Shown here in pieces: positions 32,864 through 42,299 of a DNA stretch of 64,000 bases. The DNA is from Pomphorhynchus laevis (lineage: Eukaryota > Acanthocephala > Palaeacanthocephala > Echinorhynchida > Pomphorhynchidae): contig WNNJ02003267.1 in the NCBI GenBank assembly GCA_012934845.2, positions 1-64,000 on the forward strand, in the 5' to 3' direction. The position numbers and the translations under genes are program-made. Each line of letters opens with the position of its first letter. Position 1 is the first letter of the stretch. The notes beneath the pieces are model-generated. The model searched no databases and had not been told where the DNA came from. It saw only the letters and a list, made by a program, of their open reading frames with translations.

Positions 32864-33270
32864 GAATAGTTGCTAGGTCACACGAGGTGACTTTCGCATT
32901 GAAAACCAGCTACAGAATCCTTCCTTCATGATATTCAATTCCATACACCCTGACTACTAACGGCGCCATTGCCACAACCGTTTTCGTTTCGCCCGCTTTT
33001 TGCCACATGTTGGTAGCCCCGGGCTCATCAGAAGGCTGACTACCAACATGTGGCAAAGGCTGACTACCATCAGCCTTCAGAAGGCTGACTACCATCAGCC
33101 TTCTGATGAGCCCGGGGCTACCAACATGTGGCAAAAAGCGGGCGAAACGAAAACGGTTGTGGCAATGGCGCCGTTAGTAGTCAGGGTGTATGGAATTGAA
33201 TATCATGAAGGAAGGATTCTGTAGCTGGTTTTCAATGCGAAAGTCACCTCGTGTGACCTAGCAACTATTC
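32864..33270. mobile_element. Foldback unit with 175-bp inverted arms and hammerhead-like core
   Basis: Arms 32864-33038 and 33096-33270 are almost perfect reverse complements; the spacer repeats AAGGCTGACTACCATCAGCC in both directions. It is GC-rich compared with its surroundings and ends at a long (TA)n tract, likely its target. Probably a head-to-head copy of a PLE terminal repeat. The arms are open in frame in both directions only because they mirror each other. Confidence 0.75.
33085..33184 (+). ncRNA. Hammerhead-ribozyme-like sequence
   Basis: CTGATGA (33103-33109) is directly followed by GCCCG, which pairs with CGGGC (33139-33143) directly before GAAAC (33144-33148): the canonical core with a perfect 5-bp stem II. 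CTGACTAC (33085-33092) pairs with GTAGTCAG (33177-33184) as a distal stem I. Stem III is short (AC/GU) and the cleavage site is uncertain. A mirror copy lies on the minus strand in the other arm (TCATCAG at 33025-33031). Confidence 0.55.

Positions 33271-33271
<1 letters not shown>

Positions 33272-33339
<68 letters not shown>
33272..33339. repeat. (TA)n microsatellite
   Basis: About 34 uninterrupted TA units directly after the foldback unit. Confidence 0.97.
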
Positions 33340-33342
<3 letters not shown>

Positions 33343-33690
33343 ATAATAATTATAACGCCTATCTAACAAAAATTAAACCATCAAATAAATATAAATATAT
33401 GGATAAAATTGAATTAATAGAATCCTTAAATATTTTGATAAATCAAAATTATTTAAAAGTAAGGACAATTTTAGAACACAAAAGGAATAAATTTTCAAAA
33501 TATAAATACATACGATTTTAGTACGCTTTATACAAATCTAGATTTAGTAGATATTAAAGAAGCGTTAGTAAAATTAATTAACCTTATATTCGGAAAAAGA
33601 TATACATATATATGTTATAATAATTATAACGTCTATCTAACAAAAATTAAACCATCAAATAAATATAAATATATGGATAAAATTGAGATG

Positions 33691-34370
33691 AAAGTTGAAA
33701 GTTTTTTTAATGTGGCAAATGCACACAGATAAAATAAAAAAATTAAAAATAACGTTAATCGGTTAGTAGCAACGATTTAAACTGCTTTTTGAAAAACGGG
33801 AGTCAGGATGATGATCGCAGATGATCAGGTAGGGAATTCCAAAGGAGAGGAACAGCGATATGTAGGGATCGACGGCCGAAGTTGGTTGAGTGAAGAGGTA
33901 CGTGTAGCAGAAGAGAAGCAAAGGAACGTAGGTGAGTAGAAAGATAGCGAGATTCACTTAGAGTTGGCAGATAGAGATAAGAAGGATAATTACAATGGAG
34001 AAGGCGATAAGTCAGGCAAAGCAGACGAAAACGAACGCGATATTCAATACTTAGCCATTCAAGTTTTGATAAATAGGAAGATATATGATCGAATTTACGA
34101 AGTCGAAAAAGGATGCGCACCGCAGTGTTAATGAGGCGTTGAAAAGGTTTAAGGGGTGACTTTGAAGAGAAAACGAGAAGGCTAAGACAGTAATCAATAC
34201 GTGGGAAAAGAAGGGAGGAGATAAGAGATTTACAAGAACTAAAATCTAGAGAATTTCTGACGAGACGAATATCACGGAGAAGAATATTTGAAGACCTAGT
34301 TTTATCACGAATGAAGGGATCGAGATGCAGGTTATTGTCGAAGTGAATACCTAGAAATACTAGTTAATAT
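33691..34370 (-). pseudogene. CR1/L2-like LINE fragment
   Basis: Minus-strand frames encode MRILFRLRKFDHISSYLSKL, RLLHCNYPSYLYLPTLSESR, HLRSFASLLLHVP and AVPLLWNSLPDHLRSSS, colinear with the 7970-8776 fragment. Upstream pieces extend to about 34370. Dead and 5'-truncated. Confidence 0.75.
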
Positions 34371-34399
34371 ACGAATTAATATGTTAATATTAATTAATG

Positions 34400-35345
34400 C
34401 TATGTTATAATCATTATACAGAACTTACTAAATTAAAGGATAACTATATAATAACAACTATTATCGAAACAAATTGAAACAACTATTATTATGAAACAAT
34501 TATTACAAGTCACTGTTCTGTAATGGATAAAAAGGGTATAAAGGTTGAATCAGATAATAAAACTATACCTATATTATATTGGAATCCAAAATTACATAAA
34601 AATCCAATAAAACCTAGGTTCATATGTAGTGCGTTTAAATGTACATTAAAACCGCTTTCTGTTTATATGAATAAAATACTTAAAGAAATTAAAGCACACT
34701 TTAATAAATATTGCAAGGTAATTGAAATTAATACTGGTATAAAACACTATTTCAGTATTAATTCTACAAAAGAATTTTTAGAACAGACAAAAGGAATAAA
34801 TTTTTAAAATATAAATGCATACGATTTTAGTACGCTTTATGCAAATCTAGATTTTACGTAAAAGCGTTAGAAAAATTAATAAATCTTATATTCGAAAAAA
34901 CGCATACATAAATGGATGGACTTATAATAACTATAAGTCCATCTAACAAAATAATTTTGATAAATCAAAATTATTTAAAAGTAGGGACATCTATATTTAG
35001 ACAAATAAAAGATGTTCCTATGGGAGGTAATAGTAGCCAATTATAGCTGACTTGTTTTTAAGCTTTATAGAATATGAATTTGTTCATAACCGTGTAAAAA
35101 ATAAATCTAAATTATATAAAGATATGAAATATATGTTTAGATATATTGATGATATATGTGTATTTAACTCACATATTCGGGTAGCCTTATTTTTAATAAA
35201 ACCAATAATATTACCAGCATTCATGCATGTCATACAATATTAAATATAATACATTTAATAATGAAATTTTAAGAATTTCCATAGTATGTAATGATATGGG
35301 CTTACTTCAAAATCAATTAAATAATTTAAAAGGTACAACATATTT
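34400..35345 (+). mobile_element. Naiad-type PLE RT fragment
   Basis: Frames at 34523-34807 (MDKKGIKVESDNKTIPILYW through STKEFLEQTKGINF) and 35052-35243 (YMFRYIDDICVFNS) cover the RT fingers and palm with deletions between them, then thumb sequence to about 35345. Confidence 0.85.
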
Positions 35346-35453
35346 TGAACTAGGTTTAATTTTATTGGCGTACTACGAAAATTTATTTTATAGAAGGTAT
35401 ATATAAGTTTAAAAAACCGGGGTCTAATCAAGACATAACAATACGAAAATATT

Positions 35454-35622
35454 AAGAATTATTGAAGCTGGATCAAAGAAAGGAAAATTTTATTTCATAT
35501 TTCCCTAACCTTTGTCAGCATCTTCAGAAAATTATCTTGAGAAATTTTTTGAAGATGCTGACAGAGGTTAGCGAAATATCTAATAAAATTTTCCTTTCAT
35601 TGATCCAGGTCCAATAATTCTT
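35454..35622. repeat. Foldback repeat, 74-bp arms
   Basis: 35454-35527 and 35549-35622 are near-perfect reverse complements (GTCAGCATCTTC facing GAAGATGCTGAC). The right arm reads GAAGATGCTGACAGAGGTTAG-type text followed by CGAAATATC, the pattern of degenerate hammerhead ends in PLEs. Likely another snap-back PLE end. Confidence 0.7.
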
Positions 35623-35929
35623 TATCAACAAATGGATCATTATAAACTAAAAGACGAAAAATATAATTACTTATTTAACTGCAACGGCAGTTACGACTAA
35701 GCATATATAAGATGACAGGTCTGTAACACGGAAGAAACAATGTTAATGTACAAGCGCAATCAACACTATACGTTGGAACCGGCATCAATTTTTAGTCAAA
35801 ACGTATTTCACAACATGATATTCGGTAAAACTGGTTAGAAGCTGAACATATAATTACGGCAGTGGCATTCATGAAAATTATTGCACTGTTTATCAGCAAT
35901 CATTACGCAATCCAGATGCGTCGCTTAGA
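35623..35929. other. Spacer, nothing firm
   Basis: A 32-codon plus-strand frame (MLMYKRNQHYTLEPASIFSQ) near 35740 is followed by a GT donor, but no second exon or family is evident. Confidence 0.3.
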
Positions 35930-36600
35930 AAGAGGTTTCACTTTGATCCCATCAGAGTGCTTTTCTTTCAGGCAACCATCCAACTTTTCGCCAAGATTGG
36001 CTCGAGTTCGACAGCTTTTGACAGCCGATCAAAGGAGAGAAGTGGCCGTCACAATGCTTTTAGCCTCATCATCCGGTGCAGCCGGCATCAATATTACTCC
36101 TCGAAACCACAGGTGGTCGTATTTCATGGCGCCCCTGCCACTAAGAAAAAATTGAAGAGATTAGCACTCTCAGCTCTATCCTCCATATTTGCAAATCAAC
36201 CACTCCTATCTTTCACAAGTCGAGTAAAATATCTAAAGTTCGCCGTTACGGTGAACTGGTCAGCGAATGCTGACCTGGATAGACACTAACGTATCCTGAA
36301 GAAAGCTAGGTGGGCCCTTAAACTGGCTAAGCATCTATCGTTGAATGGTAAAACCCAAATGCGTGTTTGGGGTACTTGGACTATCTCTGGATTAGTCTTA
36401 CTTTCGAAAAGACGTCCCCTTGAGCAGAGACTAAGGTTTCTGAAGCTCCTCATCTCGCAAATACCGGGCATAGTCCGCCTTGATCGGATTCTTCGGAGGG
36501 GGTGAAAGACTCCTGGTGGTTTAGACGTAGAACGGTGTGTTGGATTGGCTGGAGGGATTAGATTCCAATGTACCGAAGGTCGTGAAGACATAAGAAGATT
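35930..36600 (+). pseudogene. LINE RT thumb fragment (R1/Jockey-like)
   Basis: Frames in order: KPQVVVFHGAPATKKK, LSFTSRVKYLKFAVTVNWSA and then RILKKARWALKLAKHL, LNGKTQMRVWGTWTISGLVL, RLRFLKLLISQIPGIVRL. 'VKYLGV..D' followed by a KKARWALKLAK helix is the usual post-palm region. Frame breaks present; active site missing. Confidence 0.65.
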
Positions 36601-36675
36601 GAAATAACAACGTTTCTGACCTTGATTTCTTTTTATGCTGTTTTTATTTTGAAAACGTTTTTAGTGCTTATATTT

Positions 36676-37060
36676 TTATTTAACAAAATTATTTTTATTA
36701 GTGTTTTTCCCTTCAAATTTCCTATGTACAGTCGTCTGCCAATGTTTATTGTTATCCAGATAGACTTCAATATCTAGAAATACGATGCTTTGGTTCACCT
36801 GTTCTGATATATTGAATCTCATATAGTTGTTTAAATTCTTTAAGAAATTCTCTAATTCATCCCAGCTATATTCCCATACCAACAAAATATCATCCACAAG
36901 CGTATCCAATGAGAATACGTTGGCATTGCTTGAAGACAAAATCACGTTGAAGAAGAGCTACAAACAATCCTGCATAAGTTGGTCCTATAGGGATACTCAT
37001 TTATGTCTTTATAAGCTGCTTAAAGTACTCATTGCTAAATACAGGGTAGCGTATTGTTAA
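36676..37060 (-). pseudogene. Third PLE lineage, RT palm fragment
   Basis: On the minus strand IPIGPTYAGLFVALLQRDFV (G-P-x-x-A motif, about 36985) leads into LDTLVDDILLVWEYSWDELE (VDD active site, about 36908) and NQSIVFLDIEVYLDNNKHWQ (FLD motif). This spacing is typical of PLE RTs, and the sequence is clearly distinct from both other PLE families here. One or more frame breaks. Confidence 0.7.
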
Positions 37061-37149
37061 ATATATATAAATACAAATACGTATTGCTTAATACGAGTTG
37101 ACGCCAACTCGTTTTTTAAAGGGGTCAACTCGCAAAAAAATTATAAAGT

Positions 37150-37250
37150 TTAACAAGGCATCTCTGAGAATTCGCTGACGAATGGGCATAGCCAGTTCTT
37201 CAGTTATGTGATAACTGAAGAAAGCATAGTGCCGAAACGTGTTTGACAAA
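37150..37250 (+). repeat. PLE terminal-type motif
   Basis: CTGACGAATGGGCATAGCC, then a TTCTTCAGTTAT/ATAACTGAAGAA hairpin, then CTGAAGAAAGCATAGTGCC-GAAACG. CTGAAGA...GCCGAAACG is a frequent degenerate hammerhead signature at PLE ends. It lies opposite in strand to the RT fragment beside it. Confidence 0.5.
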
Positions 37251-37384
37251 TCTGTCGATTTAATTAAATAAGAATATTTGCTTGTCTGGTTTTACATTAT
37301 ATATAATGAGTGTAAATTAGAAGTATATAATGTAATAGAATTAGGTTCCAATACAAGTAAGTATTCACTTCCAAATTTTCAAAT

Positions 37385-37475
37385 TCGTATTTTCTGATGA
37401 CTGAGTGATGGTTACTCAGGTCATTTCGCCGGATTTGCTTTGTATGGTACACCTGGGCACATCAGAGGGTTGAGT
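37385..37475 (-). ncRNA. Hammerhead-like sequence upstream of the PLE RT
   Basis: On the minus strand GGTACTCA-ACCCT-CTGATGT-GCC ... GGC-GAAATGACC-TGAGTAACC. It has the same plan as the 33.1-kb copy (CTGATGA-GCC...GGC-GAAAC), with outer strands GGTACTCA and TGAGTAACC complementary apart from one bulge. It is in the same orientation as, and upstream of, the PLE RT at 37.06-36.68 kb, where PLE ribozymes normally sit. The last core base (T for A) and a poor stem III suggest decay. Confidence 0.45.
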
Positions 37476-38019
37476 ACCGGCATTTTTTCTCATAAATTAT
37501 TTTTTTCAAGATTCGAATTCGAATCGTATGGTGTCATTGGCAGACGCTCATCAGCTCAACTTTCCATTTTTCGTAGAAAAAATGGAAAGTATAGGGAATA
37601 TGAATCTGGAAATTTGCAAGTGAGTACCGACTTAAATTTGAATATACAATTCTAATATATATGCTAGTGTCTTTACAGTTATCATAAAAGCAGTTGAAAG
37701 GCACCCTAACTACTTCATCCGAATGTCGATGACTGCGGGGTGGTTAAGAACGCCTCGGAGTGATACATTAAACTGATGGTCTTCTGAAATATATACAAAG
37801 CAAAAGATCTGAAACAGTAGTAAACCTATAACTATGAGAAAAAATGTGGAGAGCAGCTAAGAGATATTGGGTATCCACCCGAGTCCAATTTCGTTTCGGA
37901 TAGCCCAATTTGGACCTACAAACGATCTTGGACACTAATTTAATCAAGATAGCACAGTGATAACTGTTACCAAGATAAAAATAATACGCAATACTGTCGC
38001 TATCCATAATTCATTTTAT
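37476..38019. other. Spacer with one open stretch
   Basis: A 79-codon minus-strand frame (38007-37768; MDSDSIAYYFYLGNSYHC ... SKLGYPKRNWTRVDTQYLL) follows the RTE fragment. It may be LINE-associated or a host remnant; no family recognised. Confidence 0.3.
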
Positions 38020-38800
38020 ATATAGAAAGCAAAAGAAAAGTATAGGAAAGTCTCAACAAATTCCTTGCTTCCAAGATACTCGTTCCCTTGCCAGTAAGTA
38101 CAATATAGCCAGCCAATTGTCATGGTATGTTCGCCATCCAACGTTGGTATTCTGAAATATATACGGTCGTGCAATTTGCTCAAGGCTTCTTTTGAGAGTA
38201 TCTCTAACTCCTCCAATATGACGTTTCCATTATGATTTTGGTGGAGCAAGAAGCGTTAGTTTAGGCAGTCGATTGTCGTCCATCCTCAAAACGTGACCAA
38301 CATATATCCATCGACGACGTGCGATCGTATTGTTGACGGTTTCAATCTGTCCACACTTCTTCATGACCTCTAAATTCGACATATGCAAAAGCGGGAAGAT
38401 GGGTGCAATTCTTCTGAGGAAAATGTGGTCAGTAGACTCTAGCTTGCGAATCATCACCGTTTTGTCAGGCCAGGTTTCACAGCCGTATAGTAGTACCATA
38501 CGCTCTATTGATGCATATACTTTTATCTTTGCTTTGAGGTTAACGTCGCGTCGTTTCCACGATTTCGAAAGTCCGCCAAATGCTCGATTAGCTCTGACTA
38601 GTTTTGAGAGTACGTCCTCTTCTGTGTCAGCGCTGTCCGATATTACACAACCTAGATATATGAATGAGTGCACACACTCGATTGGCTGATACTCTACAGT
38701 GACAACTTCTTCAGGGGTTCCGACGCAGAGTATCTTACATTTGTTGGGGATCAAGTAGAGTCCGTACTTCGATGCAGTCCGTATTGCGGTGCAAACAATC
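38020..38800 (-). pseudogene. RTE-like LINE, RT C-terminal half
   Basis: The 174-codon frame (38754-38230) reads PNKCKILCVGTPEEV, FIYLGCVISDSADTEEDVL, YASIERMVLLYGCETWPDK and RRRWIYVGHVLRMDDNRLPK. The YLG..IS..G, LLYG.ETW and +GHVLRM motifs mark an RTE/SR2-type RT after its active site. Past a stop it continues as KRHIGGVRDTLKRSLEQ toward 38070. Distinct in sequence from the 11.46-kb RTE copy. Confidence 0.75.
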
Positions 38801-38990
38801 TACGAAGAGACATATTAACAAAACGACTAACTTCAGACGGTGTAGTAGCTCTCATAGTCGATAATCTAGACCACTGCATGAAAGTAACAATCATTGAATG
38901 TCCGATTGAAAATAATCGCATTCACAAATCAAGAGAAGCATACTGGATTGGACAACTAATCCAGTATGGGCAACTAATTGTGCGATAAAT
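38800..38990 (+). pseudogene. Canonical PLE GIY-YIG endonuclease fragment
   Basis: Encodes HCMKVTIIECPIENNR and KSREAYWIGQLIQYGQL: the 'M.V.IIE......+RE.YWI..L' C-terminal part of PLE endonucleases, with the catalytic Glu in REAYWI. The GIY and YIG strands are not preserved. Confidence 0.6.
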
Positions 38991-39403
38991 CATTATACAA
39001 GAATGACCATCCCTTTGGACTTCTTCAATGATTGAAATTTCCTGAAAGCCTATCACTATGATTAAGAATTTTACATTTTCGCTTATTGAATAGATTCTTC
39101 CAGAAATGTACCTACGATTGATGTGCTCATATCGATTTTTTTAATTTGGACACAACGAACAGCTGTTTCTTTCAAAAATTGTAATTAAAATATTAAACTT
39201 TTAAAATATAATTGTACAAAAATTGAATATCAGAATTTAGTCAAAAGAATTTGTCAATAACAAATTGTGAAGAATGTTTGGCAACAGAACTTTAGAATCA
39301 AATCACCTAACTGAGTTTTGCTTTTGATTCCAGCATCAATGTACAAACCGACAAGAAACTTTATGTAATTTTTTCATTTTTATGTTAATTTTCTGAAGAT
39401 TAA
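38991..39403. other. Spacer, nothing firm
   Basis: AT-rich; contains a partial tail-like motif (CACCTAACTGAGTTTTG) near 39310. Confidence 0.35.
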
Positions 39404-39655
39404 ATCAGCTTACTGAGTCTACGTATTTAATATAATTATAAAATAAACAAAACAATGATGCTAAATCAAAATTTAATAATTAAATAATAAAATAAATAAT
39501 TGTTTTTAGATTTTCAATAATTTAAATCAAGTTAAAATAAAATATTGAAATTTAAAATAAAAGTCATTTTTATGAATTGACAAATAAATAACAGACGTTG
39601 TATTAGAATAAGAATTAGAAGTCATCATGAGGAACTGCTATGCTATCAGGAAAGA
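39404..39655 (-). repeat. Solo Naiad-type 3' tail
   Basis: Antisense tail from the ACGTAGACTCAG terminal motif back to the structured motif, stopping inside it at CCTGATAGCATAGCAGTTCC. It is the second of two tails flanking the LINE fragment at 39646-40480. Confidence 0.85.
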
Positions 39656-40480
39656 CTACAGTCTGAATCGAACCAGGGAGCATGGCGCGATCGCTGGAAA
39701 TGTCGTGGTCGAATAGGCAGAAGGTTATTAAGGATGTTCGTAATTTCAGAATCAAACAGAATGAAGAGATCATCGAGAGAGATCGTTAAGAGGAGGTGAA
39801 AAGAGTGAAGAATTGAGTAAGTCTTTGCAGAGAATAGGGATATCGAGAAGTTTCCAGGGTCGACTTGGTGTGGATAATGGTGGAGACGGAGAAAGAGGAT
39901 GTGGACGAGTAAGCGTAAGAGTGACAAGGAAATGATCGGACAAACCAGGATCAGTAATTGACAAGGAAGTATAGTCATTGAAGCAGTTAGAAACAGCGAT
40001 TATGTCGAGAGCACCGCCGAGAATATGAGTTGGGCTTGTTGAAAGTAATTTATAGTTAAAATCATTAAAAAGGATTACTTAAAGTGATAGAGTCAGAATC
40101 AGCCGGGCGATCAATACGAATGTTAAAGTCATCGAGACAATGAACAGTGAGACATAAGATCTGCAATGTCGTTAAAGAAGATACGAGATGAGGAAACTGA
40201 ACCTGGACGGTATACAATTACAAGTTCCAGAGGGAAATAAGTTGATAATCTGCATATGAGTAATTCGAACGAAGTGTAACGGATGTTAGCACTTATTTTA
40301 CGTAAAGACATTGGGTGACGAGCAATGGCAACAATACCGCCATGGTTAGAAGCAGTAGATGTATGAGAGGCAATTTGACGAGCTGATTCAACTAGAGAAC
40401 AAATAGAGCGACATAGACGACGAATAGCAAGATCGTCGGAGTGAGAGTGCCAGGATTCGGTAGTGCCAGGATTCGGTATT
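39646..40480 (-). pseudogene. CR1/L2-like LINE endonuclease fragment between two PLE tails
   Basis: Frame 40509-40129 encodes ESWHSHSDDLAIRRLC, NHGGIVAIARHPMSLRKI, FELLICRLSTYFPLELVIVY and SRIFFNDIADLM, an APE-type endonuclease. Shifted frames continue with DPGLSDHFLV and SRHAPWFDSDC, toward the RT linker. The catalytic His of SDH is visible. GC-rich compared with its flanks. Its position between two PLE tails is unusual. Confidence 0.75.
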
Positions 40481-42285
40481 GTTATATAATTATAAAATAA
40501 ACAAAACATAATAATGCTAAATCAAAATTTAATAATTAAATAATAAAATTAATAATTGTTTTTAGATTTTCTATAATTTAAATCAAGTTAAAAAAAATAA
40601 AAAATAAAAAATGAAATTTAAAATAAACGTCATTTTTATGAATTGACTAATAAATAACAGACGTTGTATCAGAATAAGAATTAAGAGGTCATCAGGAGGA
40701 ACTGCTATGCTATCAGGTTTCGGCCCCTAACTCCTCTACCCAACATAGCAAGCGGGGCCAAATACATGCTAATGATGTATTTCCTCTGAAATAACTATCT
40801 AGTATCTTATTCTAATGCAAAGTATATTATTTATTATCCATCCATAGTTGTTATCAATAGTTGTTATTATATAGTTATCATTTAATTTAGTAAGTTCTTT
40901 ATACATATCTTTATTAATTTTATCTTTCCTTTTGTAATTGTTTGTTATTTTCATTTTATTTTTAATTTTATCAAATATATAATCTTTCCAAATTTTTATC
41001 TTATATATATTCGAGCTTTCACTATTAATCAGCTTACCAAAGTAAGCATTTAAGTTATTATATAACGAATTATAAATTTTATTTTTGTCGTTGTTATTAT
41101 TTAATCTATATTTATTCCCTTTTGATAGCAGCTTTCTTTATTCACAATTTTCAATTAATTCTAGATTATGGGTACATATATGTTCATTTATTTTATCAAA
41201 ACTAAGACTTTTACAATTGCATTCTGTTTCCATTATGTTTCTAATATTATCGTTACATATTGATTTTAATTCTTTATTATAATTACAAATTTTTCGTCCT
41301 AATGGTGGTAAGAGTTTATACTTTATTTTAGGAATATATTTACTTAAATCTGACCCTATTATTTCTTTACTTTTAGAATTATTTAAAAGTCCGGCTATAT
41401 TTATGTTATCTATACATTTATTAATGAATTTTATGTTCTGTTTTAAATGGTCTCTGTCTTCATTTTAATGAAGTTTATGGTTAATGTATATTTTCTATTG
41501 TTGTCATTTAATCCTAATGAGTAGTACTATGCAGGCGTACTAAATTTAGTTTATAATTAGTATATATATTTTATTGTTATTATTTACATCTATTGTATGA
41601 TTATAGTATTTTGTATTACAATAACTGTCTATTATACAACTTAGCATATCATAGTCGTTAATTAATTTTTGATTTATTAAACATATGATATCTTTAGAAA
41701 AACTTCTTATATTTACATAAAGATCTTTTAGCTTATAATCACTTAAAAGTTGTTTTAATATTTCTAATCGTTCATTTATATAAATATCTTTTTTAAGATT
41801 TTTAACTCTATTTTTCCTATTCATTTTATCACCATGACTTCCTGGTTTGCATTTAACCGGATTATTATAATATAGTTGTTTATTATTTACCATACTACTT
41901 CTGCCAATTCTTTATACCACGTCATTCAATCCTAATAGGTACATGGAATTAAGCGTTTTAATTCAAAAATCTTATTTTTCTAATAGTTTTTGATTTAATA
42001 TTGAAATGTTTTCTTCGATAATATGTTCTAAAATAAATAATTTACAGTTTTTAATATCATGTCCTGTTAATCTCATATGTTTATGAAATATAGTTTGACT
42101 ATTATGCTGTATATTATATATGTGTTGCCTAAACCTAGTTTTTAACATTTGATATGTTTTTCCTATATGTACATTGTATACGATACACTACACCTGCGGT
42201 ATTGCAGTTACAATTATTATTAATATTTAATGAAAAACATTTGTTTGTCGTATTACTTACAATACAATTATGATTTATAACCTAA
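40480..42285 (-). mobile_element. Naiad-type PLE copy with RT core deleted
   Basis: In minus order: GIY-YIG region (42285-41890), linker (41893-41546: ERLEILKQLLSDYKLKDLYV), pre-RT region to 40860, then a jump straight to the end of the ORF (GGATGGATAATAAATAAT-type) and a complete tail to 40480. The whole RT core is missing. The endonuclease-first order is clear. Confidence 0.85.
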
Positions 42286-42299
42286 AAAAAGTTAGAGAT

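Larger units (their letters stand above)
32655..33690 (+). mobile_element. Naiad-type PLE RT fragments split by a foldback insertion
   Basis: 32655-32785 and 33340-33690 encode the RT region around YDF.TLYTNLD and the AYLTKIKPSNKYKYMDKIE stretch, the second with a partial tandem repeat of itself. The break falls at the (AT)-rich codons ATATACATATATATG of the intact element, where the foldback unit sits. Confidence 0.8.

Noticed and set aside
33000-33110. Repeats of AAGGCTGACTACC as a possible CRISPR array
   Set aside because: Only a few units, in both orientations and without unique spacers; part of the foldback spacer in eukaryotic DNA.
32910-33224. Two opposite frames encoding the same peptide (MPHVGSPGLIRRL)
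   Set aside because: They mirror each other only because they lie on the arms of an inverted repeat; this is not a protein gene.
39000-39160. Possible two-exon minus-strand gene (MSTSI + EISIIEEVQRDGHSC)
   Set aside because: The donor is weak, the downstream frame runs into antisense of a PLE endonuclease, and the peptide is too short to judge.
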